Source: Myxococcaceae bacterium JPH2
GTDB taxonomy: Bacteria; Myxococcota; Myxococcia; Myxococcales; Myxococcaceae
NCBI GenBank assembly: GCA_016458225.1
Contig: JAEMGR010000005.1
Span: forward strand, 620,001-684,000
DNA: 64,000 nt
Direction: 5' to 3'
In this document: in pieces, positions 39,556 through 50,700 of the stretch
Layout of the letters: every line of letters begins with the position of its first letter
How positions within the stretch are numbered: the stretch's first letter is position 1
Notes under the pieces: model-generated
What the model saw: only the letters and a program-made list of their open reading frames with translations
Told to the model about the DNA's origin: nothing
Databases searched by the model: none
Position numbers and translations under genes: made by a program

Positions 39556-40140
39556 TCAGCGCTTGGAGCGGCAGGCGCAGTCCAGACAGCCGTGCGAGGC
39601 GCACGTGCCGCAGCTTCGCTCCAGCTGCTTGCGCAGGGCCTGTCGAGCGCGGTGCAGGCGCACGCCCGCGTTGTTGGCGGTGATGCCCACCTCGCGCGCG
39701 ACCTCGGGCACGGCGCGCTCTTCCAGGTCCACCTGGCGGACGATGTCCGCGTACTCGGGCTTGAGCGTGGAGAGCAGGTCGCCCACGCACGCGCAGACGG
39801 CGACCTTCAGCTCCGGGTCTTCACTCGCCTCCTGTGCCTCGCGGGCCTCGCGCTCCAGGGCGCGACCCTCCGCGGCCTGACGACGGTAGTGGTCCACCAG
39901 CGCGTTGCGCAGCAGCCGGTAGAACCACGCCACCGCGCCCTCGCCATCCCGCAGCATCCCGCCCTTCTCCAGCGACTTCACGAAGGCGGCCTGCAACAGC
40001 TCCTCGGCGATGGCGCGACTGCCCACGCGCCGCTCCAGGAACGACAAGAAGCGGCGGTGGTTGTCCACCAGCGCTCGGATGACCTCGCCCGAGTCGTCCC
40101 GCGCGATGTTCGCGGACTCCTGCCCCTGACCTGACTCCAT
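39556..40140 (-). CDS. CorE-like ECF sigma factor with C-terminal cysteine-rich domain
   Basis: A 194-residue ECF sigma factor. Region 2 (EVIRALVDNHRRFLSFLERRV, then AWFYRLLRNALVDHYRRQ) and region 4 (EYADIVRQVDLEERAVPEVAREVGITANNAGVRLHRARQALRKQL) are intact. Two cysteine features stand out: a CxC in the linker (Cys116, Cys118, AVCACVGDLL) and a C-terminal cluster Cys177, 180, 185, 188 and 190 in SCGTCASHGCLDCAC. These are the hallmarks known for the CorE group of Myxococcus (ECF44), where metal (Cu or Cd/Zn) binding to the cysteines switches the factor on or off without an anti-sigma. No anti-sigma gene adjoins. The copper P1B ATPase lies about 2.9 kb away, a plausible target. Which metal is unknown. 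Confidence 0.85.
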   Translation of the reverse strand: MESGQGQESANIARDDSGEVIRALVDNHRRFLSFLERRVGSRAIAEELLQAAFVKSLEKGGMLRDGEGAVAWFYRLLRNALVDHYRRQAAEGRALEREAREAQEASEDPELKVAVCACVGDLLSTLKPEYADIVRQVDLEERAVPEVAREVGITANNAGVRLHRARQALRKQLERSCGTCASHGCLDCACRSKR

Positions 40141-40680
40141 CACTGCGCCACCCGCGTTCCTTTCCTCCGGGCCGGGCCGCGCGCGACAGGCCCATGCCTT
40201 CGCCGGGCCGAGACCCGCTCGACGTTCATCCTGCCCACCGACCCTCGTGCGCGCACGCGCCTCGTGGACCCACCGAGGCAACGGCATGCGCCGAGACGAC
40301 CGCACCTGCCTCCCGGACTCCTCGACCGAGCAGCCGACGGGAGCGGACATGGCGCGGCCGTATCGCAAGCGACGTACCAGCATCGCCCGCTCACGATTCC
40401 AGGGACTTGTGGGGGACTCGCCTGCCCGGACTGTGACCGGACACATCACACTGTGACGTTCCGGGTGCCGTTCAAGACGACTGGGGCGGAGTCACAGCGG
40501 GGCGAACTCATCGAGCAGAACACTCGGGCCAACGCATCACGGAGGCTCGACTTACGGCCCGTGGAGCGAACGGACGACGCGCTGACGGCGAGAGCACAGC
40601 TCGAAGGTCGTTGAACAGCGCAGCGCCCGCACGCGGGATTCGCGGCGGGCGCTGGGGTGCTGAGGGATGAAAGCGTTCGC
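40141..40680. other. 540-base gene-poor interval with short repeats
   Basis: Between the CorE-like sigma gene (leftward) and the phospholipase-like gene (leftward) no convincing gene is seen. Open frames here (for example 40264-40614 plus strand) have lower third-position G+C than the flanking genes and no good ribosome site. The stretch is the 5' flank of the sigma factor gene, so promoter elements may lie here; a repeat cluster at 40430-40457 is described separately. No tRNA or strong terminator was found. Confidence 0.5.
40430..40457. repeat. 8-base direct repeat and palindrome in the sigma-factor upstream region
   Basis: ACTGTGAC occurs at 40430-40437 and 40450-40457, 20 bases apart start to start, two helical turns. 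The second copy also completes a perfect 11-base palindrome TCACA-c-TGTGA (40446-40456). Such geometry fits cooperative binding of a regulator dimer, here on the same face of the DNA, about 290-320 bases upstream of the sigma-factor start. Function is inferred. Confidence 0.4.
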
Positions 40681-41271
40681 TCAGGGAGGGCCGTAGTTCT
40701 GGCGGCGCGAGTTCAGCTCGACCGCCGTCGCGTAGATCTGCGCCCACGTGCGGTACTTCCAGCGCGCGCCCACGCTCTTCTGGTCGTTGGCGTAGTCGAA
40801 GAGGTCGTTGCGGAACTGCGCATCGGCGGCCTTGCGGGCCTCGGGCGCCAGGGGCGTGCCCTTGCGCGCGTAGTACCGCAGGAGGTCGTAGCCGTAGTCG
40901 TGCGTCTTCGCGGCGGGATCGAACTCCTTCGTCGGTCCAATCTTCCCCGGTGACGACGCGTCGCCATACGGGTCCTGCATCCGCGTGCCGTGCTTCGTCT
41001 GGATGGCGTAGGGCGTGTAGCCCATCACCTGCGCGAAGTCGGCGGGGGGCGGACGGGCGCCCGTGAGGTACTCGTGCATCAGCGCGCCATGGTCACCGGC
41101 CGGCGCCGCGGACACCTGGGCCGTGCGCTGCGTGGCGGAGGTGCCCGGGGTGAAGGCGTCCCGCGCATGAGGCGAAGCGGCCGGGGCCTTCGCGGCCTTG
41201 GTCGCGGTGGGAGACCCCGGGCGGGAACTCACCGGGGCACGGGCGGGAACTCGGTCGTTGCGGATGAGCAT
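40681..41271 (-). CDS. Phospholipase A2-like domain protein
   Basis: A 196-residue protein. The first 75 residues are Ala/Pro/Ser/Arg-rich and look disordered. The remainder carries EFDPAAKTHDYGYDLLRYYARKGTPL (His-Asp-Tyr-Gly-Tyr), which resembles the active-site helix of prokaryotic/fungal and parvovirus-type phospholipase A2 domains (HD followed by Y/G). No cysteine is present, so the disulfides of secreted group XIV enzymes are missing. There is no convincing signal peptide. It may be an effector or lysis-type lipase delivered by another route, or a structural relative. No strong ribosome site precedes the ATG at 41271. Divergent from the TPR protein. Confidence 0.5.
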   Translation of the reverse strand: MLIRNDRVPARAPVSSRPGSPTATKAAKAPAASPHARDAFTPGTSATQRTAQVSAAPAGDHGALMHEYLTGARPPPADFAQVMGYTPYAIQTKHGTRMQDPYGDASSPGKIGPTKEFDPAAKTHDYGYDLLRYYARKGTPLAPEARKAADAQFRNDLFDYANDQKSVGARWKYRTWAQIYATAVELNSRRQNYGPP

Positions 41272-41378
41272 GGGAGGCGCAGGGGGAGAAAGCTGCGATG
41301 TATTGGTTTTTCGCACACGGCGAGACGAAAGTTGCGCGGCGCGGGAATGACGCACCGCGAGACGCGGAGGAGGCCACG

Positions 41379-41832
41379 GTGGAGACGAACCTGTATCGCG
41401 AGGGAATGGCCCGGCTGGAGGCCGGGGACGCGGCAGCGGCGAGGGCCCTGCTGGAGGAGGCACTCCAGGCCGCGCCGGACGCGCCCGAAGTCCTCCACGG
41501 GCTGGCGAGGGCCCTGGACCTGCTGGGCGAACGCGATGCCGCGCGTGAGCTGCTGGAGCGTGCCCACGCCCGCGCGCCCACCGAGCCGGGGCCCGCCTGC
41601 GACCTGGCGATGACCTACCTGGAGCGCGGCGAGGACACGCGAGCCCGGGAGGTGCTCGCCCCCGTGGTGGCGGTCCATGCGACGCACCCCGCCGCGAACC
41701 TGCACCTCGCCCTGGCCCTGGCGAAGACGGAGCCTCGCCGCGCGCGCGAGCACCTGGCCCGTGTGCTCCAGGGCTCCGATGCCCAGGCGCGCCAACAGGC
41801 CGAGGCGCTCGACCGCGCGCTGGCGGAGGACG

Positions 41833-41849
<17 letters not shown>
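41379..41849 (+). CDS. TPR-repeat protein
   Basis: A 156-residue soluble protein made of three to four tetratricopeptide repeats: ETNLYREGMARLEAGDAAAARALLEEALQAAPDAPEVLHGLARALDLLGERDAARELLERAHARAPTEPGPACDLAMTYLERGEDTRAREVLAPVVAVHATHPAANLHLALALAKTEPRRAREHLARVLQ is the visible helical array (quoted pieces are the repeat keys). GTG 41379 is preferred because GGAGGAGG sits 5-6 bases upstream; ATG 41298 is an alternative. The 3' end overlaps the convergent NtrC gene by 17 bases. Partner unknown; TPR proteins usually act as adaptors. Confidence 0.7.
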
Positions 41850-43247
<1,398 letters not shown>

Positions 43248-43251
<4 letters not shown>

Positions 43252-44708
43252 GACAGCGCCTCCTGCGCGCTCGTGGGAGGAGGCAACCGCAGCGTGAAGC
43301 GCGCGCCGCCCAGCGGACCGGTGTCCGCCTCGATGCGTCCGCCGTGGGCCTCCGCGATGGCCTGACTCACCGCGAGCCCCAGCCCCGTGCCCGTGGGCTT
43401 GGTGGTGAAGAACGGCTCGAACAACCGCGCGCGCTCGTCCGGCTTCATCCCCGGCCCCGAGTCCGATACCGCCACGCTCGCCGCTCCGTCCCCACCCGCC
43501 TCGATGCGCACTTCCACACGCCCTCCCTCTCCCGCCGCCTCCGCGGCGTTCTTCACCAGATTGAGCAGCACCTGCCGCAGCCGAGGCGGCTGGACCCACG
43601 CCGCGGCCTCGCCCTCCACCGACACCTTCACGTTGCCCAGCCGCTCCGCCTCGCGCAGCCGGCCCACCACGTCCTCGCACGCCTCGCGCAGCGGCACCCG
43701 CTCCAGCGGCCCCCGGCCCGGACGCGACAAGTCCAACAGCCCCTCGACGATGTCCTGACAGCGCATCGCCTCCTCCTCCACCACCTTCAGGTCCTCCGCC
43801 AGCCCGCCCTCGGCCTTGCGCTGCAGGAGCCGCACGTACCCCAGGATGACGCCGAGCGGGTTGTTGATTTCGTGCGCCACGCCCGCCGCCAGCCGCCCGA
43901 TTCCCGCGAGCTTCTCGTGCTGGACCCACTGCTCCTGGTGCGTGCGCACCGCCTCCATCATCCGGTTGAACTGCGCGGCCAGCTGGCCCAGCTCCCCCGG
44001 GTCATCCTCGGGGATGCGCGTGCGCAGGTCGCCCTGGGAGAGCCGCAGGGCACCCTCGGACAGCCGAGCCACCGGACGCGCCACCGAGTTGCCGATGTAG
44101 ACCCCCACGCCCGCCGCGAACAGCGTGGCCCCGCCCAGGAACAAGAGCGCCCAGCGGAAGCTCGCGCGCTCCACCGCGCCCACGTGGTCCTCGAACCGGC
44201 CAATGGACGCATCGAAGCGACTGGCCAGCGCGTCCGCCCGCGCTTGGATGATGTTCACCTTCTCCAGCGCGTGCCCGTGCGCCGCCGTCACCGCGCCCTG
44301 GTCCTTGGCCAGCACGGCGGGCAGCAAGCTCTCCCGGTACAGCCGATCCAACGCGTCTCCCGACTCCTGGATGTCCGCCACCCAGGCGCGCTCCTCCGCG
44401 TCCTGCGCCTGGTCCCAGAGCTTGCGGGTGAGCGCCTCCACCCTCGCGCGCGCCTCGCTGTGGAAGCGCACATGGCTGGCATTGCCCAGGATGACGGTGT
44501 GCGCCAGGTGGGCGTATTCGTCGCGCACGGCGGTGGCCAACTCCAGCGCGTCGCGGACCCGGCCCCCTGCCTCGCGCAGCGTGCGCGAGCCCTCGTGGAT
44601 GTCCGACAGCCGACCGAGCGCGAACCCCGACGCCGCGGCGAACAGGGCCACCAGCGCACCAAAGGCGAGCAGCAGTTTCCGAGTCGTGCTTCCAGCAGAG
44701 GGCCGCAT
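43248..44708 (-). CDS. Membrane histidine kinase (partner of the NtrC regulator)
   Basis: A 486-residue inner-membrane sensor kinase. Two membrane helices (about residues 11-32, KLLLAFGALVALFAAASGFALG, and 180-200, ALLFLGGATLFAAGVGVYIG) enclose a helical periplasmic region of about 150 residues, likely a 4HB/chemoreceptor-type bundle. A HAMP segment follows (NSVARPVARLSEGALRLSQGDLRTRIP), then HisKA with the His in GVAHEINNPLGVILGYVRL near 280 (HEINNPL is the standard H box), and HATPase (NLVKNAAEAAGEGG, SDSGPGMKP). Start at 44708 (MRPSAGST) has weak Shine-Dalgarno. Signal unknown. Stop overlaps the NtrC start (ATGA). Confidence 0.92.
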
Positions 44709-44844
44709 CCGGGGCTGTATACAAGGCACGGGGGCGTCGCGCCCGGACCCAGTGTCCGCGAACACCCCACCCGCTCCGTTCATCATTCCGCTTGCGCGTC
44801 CGGGCACCGGGCGAGCATGACGAGAGTCTGGGGAGGAGCCGCTC

Positions 44845-45780
44845 ATGGCCCTGCGCTTCAAGAACCTCGATGGCAGCGGACCGCAGCCGTTCAACACGGT
44901 CTTCAAGTGGGCCTTCCTGGACAAGGTCACGGGCAAGCGCCGCAAGTCTCCTGACCGCGCCCCCGTCCCGCGCGTGGAGCCGGACCTCGCCGTGCTCGCT
45001 ACGCCACCCGCTCCGGGCGAGGGCGCGCGCCTCACGTGGCTCGGACACGCGAGCTGGCTCGTGCAACTGGATGGCGTCTCGCTCCTCGTCGACCCGGTGC
45101 TGCGCGACGCCATCAACGTCGTCATCCACCGCAACGTCCCGCCCGGCGTCCCCATCGAGAAGCTTCCGCCCATCAGCGCGAGCCTCGTGTCACACAACCA
45201 CTATGACCACCTGGACCTGCCCACCTTGCAGGGCGTGGGCGCGCCCATCGTGACGGGACTGGGGCACGAGCGCGTCTTCCGCGGCAGCCACCTGCCCGTC
45301 ACCGAGCTGGACTGGTGGCGCTCGACGCAGGTGGGCCCTGTCACGGTGCACTTCGTGCCCTCGCAGCACTGGAGCCGCCGCGGCCTCAACGACGTCAACG
45401 AGATGCTCTGGGGCGGCTTCGTCATCGAGGGCTCGAGTGCGCGCGTGTACCACTCCGGCGACACGGCCTACTTCGAGGGCTTCCGCGAGATTGGTCGGCG
45501 CTTCCCGGGCCTCGACGCGGCCCTTCTGCCCATTGGCGCGTATGACCCGGCGTGGTTCATGAGCCGCCAACACATGAACCCCGAGGAGGCCGCGCAGTCC
45601 TTCGAGGACCTGGGCGCGCGCGAGTTCCTCGCCATGCACTGGGGCACCTTCAAGCTCACCGACGAGCCGCTCGACGAGCCCCCCGTCCGGCTGGACGCCG
45701 AGTGGCACCGCCGCGGCTGGCCGCGCGAGCGCATGCATGTGCTCGCGGTGGGAGCCTCTCTCACCGTCAGACAGGGCTGA
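44845..45780 (+). CDS. Metallo-beta-lactamase-fold hydrolase (UlaG/NAPE-PLD-like)
   Basis: A 311-residue cytoplasmic metallo-beta-lactamase-fold enzyme. LTWLGHASWLVQLDGVSLLVDPVL, then VSHNHYDHLDLPTLQ near residue 113 (the HxHxDH metal motif), HFVPSQHWSRRG and SGDTAYFEGFREIG with the metal Asp, and AMHWGTFKLTDEPLDEP with the last His. This wording is typical of the UlaG/N-acyl-phosphatidylethanolamine phospholipase D branch. Substrate not known. The GGAGGAG start signal lies 7-10 bases upstream of the ATG. The gene is divergent from the histidine kinase and upstream of the M14 peptidase gene on the same strand (41 bases). Confidence 0.85.
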   Translation: MALRFKNLDGSGPQPFNTVFKWAFLDKVTGKRRKSPDRAPVPRVEPDLAVLATPPAPGEGARLTWLGHASWLVQLDGVSLLVDPVLRDAINVVIHRNVPPGVPIEKLPPISASLVSHNHYDHLDLPTLQGVGAPIVTGLGHERVFRGSHLPVTELDWWRSTQVGPVTVHFVPSQHWSRRGLNDVNEMLWGGFVIEGSSARVYHSGDTAYFEGFREIGRRFPGLDAALLPIGAYDPAWFMSRQHMNPEEAAQSFEDLGAREFLAMHWGTFKLTDEPLDEPPVRLDAEWHRRGWPRERMHVLAVGASLTVRQG

Positions 45781-45821
45781 GCGCGGTTGAGCATGGCGGG
45801 GCTCTGTGTTCTGAGGAGCCC

Positions 45822-47585
45822 ATGCTCCTGCCCGCACTCGTCGCTGTGGCGCTCACCCAGGCGCCTCCTCCCCTCACGACCCTCTCCGAACAAAGCGGCT
45901 GGCTGCGCACCGGCCGCGCCGCCGAGTCCGAGGCGCTGTGCCGCGCCTTCGCCAAGGCCTACCCGGGCAAGGCGAAGTGCGACACCGTGGGCACCACGCC
46001 CGAGGGACGTCCGATTCTCGCGCTCATCGCCAGCGCGGATGGAACGCTGACGCCCGCCGCCGCGCGCAAGAAGAACCGGCCCGTCGTCTTCTTCCAGGGC
46101 GGCATCCACGCGGGCGAAATCGACGGCAAGGACGCGGGCTACTGGCTCCTGCGCGACCTGCTCTCCGGCAAGGAGCAGCCGGACGTCCTCAAGGGCGTCA
46201 CCGCCGTCTTCGTCCCCATCTTCAACGTGGACGGCCACGAGCGCTTCGGCGCCAACAACCGGCCCAACCAGCGCGGCCCCGAGGAGATGGGCTTCCGCGT
46301 CACGGGCCAGGGCTACAACCTCAACCGCGACTACATCAAGGCGGAGGCGCCCGAGATGGGCGCGCTGCTCACGTACCTCAACGCGTGGGATCCGCTCGTG
46401 TACCTGGACCTGCACGTCACGGACGGCGCCAAGTTCGAGCACGACGTGTCCGTCTCGCTGGAGCCGCAGAAGGGTGGCCCCGAGTCGCTGCGCCCGCTGG
46501 GCGTCAAGCTGCGCGAGGACCTCTTCCAGGTGCTGGAGTCCGAGGGCCACCTGCCCGTGGAGTTCTACCCGTCGTTCCGCCAGGACGATGACCCGGCCAG
46601 CGGCTTCGCGTACGGCATCGCCCCGCCGCGCTTCAGCCACGGCTACTGGCTGCAGCAGGGCCGCTTCGGAGTCCTGGTGGAGACGCACTCGTGGAAGCCC
46701 TACGCGCACCGCGTGAAGACCACGCGCGACATCCTCGCCAGCATGCTCCAGCAGGTGGCGCGCAACGGCGCCGCGCTCCAGGCCGCGGTGAAGGCGGAGG
46801 ACGCCCGCGCCGAGTCCGGTCAGGTGAAGGAGGCGGTGCTCTCCTGGGAGGCGACGCAGAAGAACCACCCCATCGCCTTCCGCGGCTACGCGTATGAGCG
46901 CGGCCTGTCCGACCTGTCCGGCCAGCAGTGGGTCCGCTACGACGAGTCCAAGCCGCAGGTGTGGACCGTGCCTTATTTCGACGAGGTGAAGCCCGGGCTC
47001 ACCGTGTCGCTGCCCGCGGGCGGCTACCTGATTCCTCCCGCGTACGCGGCCTGGGCGGCGCAGAAGCTCACCGCGCACGGGCTGCGCTTCGAGCGGCTCA
47101 CGAAGCCCCTCTCGCCCACCGACGTGGAGGTCTTCCGCGCCACCGACGTCCAGTTCAACGCCCGGTCCTTCGAGGGACGCCAGGGCGCGGTGCTCAAGGG
47201 CGCGTGGACGCGCGAGTCGCGCGCCATCCCCGCTGGCACGCTCTACGTCCCGACCGCGCAGAAGGGCGTGCAACTCGTGGCGCACATCCTGGAGCCCACG
47301 GGCGCCGACTCGTGGGCGGCCTGGGGCCTGTTCAACAACGCGTTCGAGCAGAAGGAGTACATCGAGGACTACGTGGTGGAGCCCTTCGCGCGCGAGCTGC
47401 TGGCGAAGGACGCCCGCGTGAAGGCCGAGTGGGAGGAGCGCCTCAAGGACCCGGCCTTCGCCAAGGACCCGCGCGCCCGCCTGCGCTTCTTCGCCGAGCG
47501 GCACCCCGCCTTCGACCCGGCCTTCCGCCTGTACCCGGTGTTCCGCATGAGCGCGGCGCCCACCGCGCCCACCGCCGCGCGCTAG
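45822..47585 (+). CDS. Exported M14-family zinc metallopeptidase
   Basis: A 587-residue M14 (carboxypeptidase A-type) enzyme. A short signal (MLLPALVAVALTQA) suggests export. Zinc ligands: HAGEIDGKD (HxxE, near residue 94) and LDLHVTDG (near 197); catalytic Glu in LVETHSWKPY near 287. The segment NVDGHERFG and NLNRDYIKAEAPEMGAL also match M14 subfamily members that remove C-terminal residues. A second domain of about 280 residues after the catalytic part is not recognised. GAGGAG five bases upstream of the ATG. The bidirectional-looking hairpin at 47603-47655 lies just after the stop. Confidence 0.85.
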   Translation: MLLPALVAVALTQAPPPLTTLSEQSGWLRTGRAAESEALCRAFAKAYPGKAKCDTVGTTPEGRPILALIASADGTLTPAAARKKNRPVVFFQGGIHAGEIDGKDAGYWLLRDLLSGKEQPDVLKGVTAVFVPIFNVDGHERFGANNRPNQRGPEEMGFRVTGQGYNLNRDYIKAEAPEMGALLTYLNAWDPLVYLDLHVTDGAKFEHDVSVSLEPQKGGPESLRPLGVKLREDLFQVLESEGHLPVEFYPSFRQDDDPASGFAYGIAPPRFSHGYWLQQGRFGVLVETHSWKPYAHRVKTTRDILASMLQQVARNGAALQAAVKAEDARAESGQVKEAVLSWEATQKNHPIAFRGYAYERGLSDLSGQQWVRYDESKPQVWTVPYFDEVKPGLTVSLPAGGYLIPPAYAAWAAQKLTAHGLRFERLTKPLSPTDVEVFRATDVQFNARSFEGRQGAVLKGAWTRESRAIPAGTLYVPTAQKGVQLVAHILEPTGADSWAAWGLFNNAFEQKEYIEDYVVEPFARELLAKDARVKAEWEERLKDPAFAKDPRARLRFFAERHPAFDPAFRLYPVFRMSAAPTAPTAAR

Positions 47586-47602
47586 TCCTCGCGGCCCGCT
47601 GA

Positions 47603-47655
47603 AAAAACCGAGGCCCTCGTCCCCGCCAGGCGGTCTGGCTTGGGGCGAGGGCCTC
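47603..47655 (-). terminator. Rho-independent terminator of the CglD-like gene
   Basis: GAGGCCCTCG(t)CCCC (47610-47624) pairs with GGGGCGAGGGCCTC (47642-47655): a 14-base-pair stem with one bulged T. Read on the minus strand it is followed by CGGTTTTTTC, a run of six T residues. It therefore ends the leftward transcript of the adhesin gene. On the plus strand no T-run follows, so it would serve the M14 gene only weakly. Confidence 0.85.
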
Positions 47656-47703
47656 TGTCATGTCAGCCCCCGGGCAGGCTTGCCCGGGGGTGACGGGCGC
47701 TCA

Positions 47704-50700
47704 TCAACCGATGGGCTTCTCGCAGACGCAGGTGTTCTGGTTGCAGACCTCGTTCGGGCCGCAGCCACCGCACTGCGGCTTGCAGACGCAGGCGCACGCG
47801 TTGGCGTCCGCCTGGTAGTGCGCTCCGCAGTTCAGCGCGCCGGTGTCGCAGACACAGCCGCACGCGTTCGCGTCGAACTTGAAGCCCGCCGCGCACGAGG
47901 CCGTCTGCACGCAGGTGCACGCGCAGGTGGCCGAGTTGCACGTCTCGAAGGTGCCGCACGCGCCGCCGCAGTCCGGAGCGCAGCTGTACTTGCAGACGTC
48001 GCGGTCGGTGTTGCAGACCTGCCCCGGCGAGCCCGTGGTGCCGCAGTCCGCCGGGCACTCGCACTTGTCCGTGGCGCGGTTGCAGACGAGCGGCCCCTTG
48101 CAGAAGTCCGCCTGCGACGGGTCGTAGTAGCCCGTGTCCGACGAGCACGGCGGCGGGTTGCCGTCCGTCCCCGTGGTGCGGTCAACCCAGTAGCGGTACG
48201 ACACGGCCGACTGCGTGGTGCCCGGGGTCTTCGGACGGCACGCGCCGTAGAAGGACACGGTGCCGTTGATGCCGTCCACGTCGAAGCCGTTCACGCGGCT
48301 GCGCGGGATGTCACCAATCGTCGGGCACGTGGTGGCGTTGGCCACCTCCGCCACCGCCACCTTCATGGAGGCGCCAATGGGCGGCTTCAGCGTCTTGTAG
48401 CCCACGGAGGCGATGACGCTGTCCACGATGGCGTTGATGGTGTTGGTGATGGACGTGGAGTCACGGATGCTGCCGTAGACGCCGCCCGTGTTCTGGATGA
48501 CGTCCAGGTGGCGCGGGTTGGTGTTGTCCTCGGACGAGTCGCACTTCGCGCCATCCGGCGGGCAGATGATGCCGTGGAGCTGGATGGGACGGTTGAGCGG
48601 GTTCTTCGTCGCGCCCGCCGTGATGCCCGTGTTCAGGAAGAACTGCGTGTAGTCCTGAATCGTGCTGTTCAGCTTGTCGTCGGACTGGTCGCGCGTGTCG
48701 GTCAGCAGCACCACCGCCACCTGGGCGTTGGCGCGAATCTGCGTGTCCGCCGCGCCACCCGCCGTCGCCTTGTTGATGGCCGCGCGCGCGGACTCCAGGA
48801 GGCGCTCGCGGGCATCACCGCCGGTGCCCACCCAGCACTGCTTGTTGTCCACGCAGGTGGTTCCGGTGATCGGCGTGTACGTCGTCGGCGTCGTGGTGGA
48901 CTTCACCGCGCACACCTGGTTGTTGCAGACCGCGTCCTTGGTCAGCCACCCCTTGAACTGCTGGATGTTGTTGGTGAAGGGCCGCAGCACGTCGGTGTTG
49001 TCCTTGCCCGCCGTGAGGTAGCTGGTCGTCACCATGCCCACGCGCCAGTCCAGCGTGGAGTTGCTCAGCTTGTTGGCCACGGCCGTGGCCGCGTCCGCCA
49101 GGTACGCCTGGGAGGCGGCCATGGAGCCGCTGTCGTCCACCACGAAGAGGAAGTCCACCACCGCCTGGTTGGCGGTGAAGACCTCGCACTGCACGGCGTC
49201 CGCGTCACCGAACTGCGCCAGCGCCGTGCCGCCCGCCGTGTCCGCCATGGAGAAGAGGCTGCCCGCGTCGTTGTACTTGGAGGCCGGGGTGATGGCGATG
49301 ACGGTCAGCACGCTCTTGTCCGAGCGGTGGACGTACTGCGCCTGCACCTTGAACGGCCCCGCGATGCCCGCGGCGCCCGCCAGCGCGCCCGTGCTCGTGG
49401 GAACCAGGCCCCGCGCCAGCGTGTTGGTGAACGTCTTGAGGTCCGAGGTGTTGGCCTGCGTGTAGCGCGCGGCCAGCGCGTTGAAGCCGTCCCACGTCTT
49501 GAACGTCTGGGTGAACTCCGTCACCGCCGCGTTCAGCTCCGGCACGGCCGCGCGGATGCCCGTCTCGTCCGCCGCGGGCGTCGTGCTGCTGCCCACCTGG
49601 CCCCGCTTGTAGGCGATGAACGTCACCTGCTTGGTGTCATCCCAGCCGATGATGCCCACGGTGCGGTTGGCCGAGTCCTTCACGTCCACCATGTTGGCGG
49701 TCTTGAAGGTGTTGGGCAGCGCCAGGCGCACGTCCACGCCGCTGTCCTCCTTGAAGCTCACTGTGCGCAGGTTCTGCGTGCTGCACGCGCGGCCCGCTGG
49801 CGTGGAAGACGCGCCGTCCGCGGGGTTGCGCGGATCCAGCTCGCCCGGGTCCGCCTTGCCGTTCTGGTTGGAGTCCTCGGCGCCGTCCTGGATGCCGTCG
49901 TTGTCCGAGTCGTTGTCGAGCGGATCCGTCTTCGTGGTGGGGTCCGCGTCGCCCTTGTAGCCGCAGTTGGTGCGCGGGGCCGCGGACGTGGCCACGCCAC
50001 GCTCCAGGCCGTCCGACAGGCCGTCGCCGTCCGTGTCGGGGTTGGTCGGGTCGGTCTCGCCCTGGTCCACCTTGCCGTTCGAGTTGGGGTCCTCGCCCAG
50101 GAAGCCGTTGCGGCCCGGGCCATCCTGCAGGCCGTCGCAGTCCGAGTCCGTCAGGCGCGGGTCGGTCTCGTTCGTGTCCACGCGACCGTTGTGGTTCTCG
50201 TCCTCGATGCCGTCCGACACGCCGTCGCCGTCCGTGTCGTTGTTCTTGGGGTCCGTGCCCGTGGCGGACTCGACGCTGTCCGGGATGCCATCAAAGTCCG
50301 AGTCAAGGACGGTGGCCGCGCAGTCGCCCGCGAGGCGCGGATCCGACTCGTTGGCGTCCTTCACGCCGTTGTGGTTCTTGTCCTCGTCGCCATCGCGGCA
50401 GGTGTCGCCGTCGGTGTCCGGCTTGAGCGGATCCGTCTTGGTGCGCAGCTCCACGTCATCCGCGAGGCCGTCATTGTCCGTGTCGCGCAGGCGCGGGTCG
50501 GTCTCGCCGGGGCTCACCGAGCCGTTCTTGTTGGCGTCCTCGACGCCGTCCGCCAGTCCGTCACCGTCCGAGTCCACCGCGTTGGGGTCCGTCTCGGTGG
50601 TGTCGCGCTTGCCGTTGCGGTTGGCGTCCTCGAGGCCATCCGGGAGTCCGTCACCGTCTGTGTCCACCTTCACCGGCGAGGTGCGCGTCGTGGGGTCCGC

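Noticed and set aside
40432-40456. CRP-type site (TGTGA-N6-TCACA) upstream of the sigma gene
   Set aside because: The TGTGA and TCACA half sites are 9 bases apart, not 6, so the canonical CRP geometry is absent.
40264-40614. A 116-residue plus-strand frame with a CGGLACPDCD segment
   Set aside because: No ribosome site, third-position G+C well below that of neighbouring genes, and no repeat of the Cys pattern typical of a known family. A conserved homologue would reverse this.
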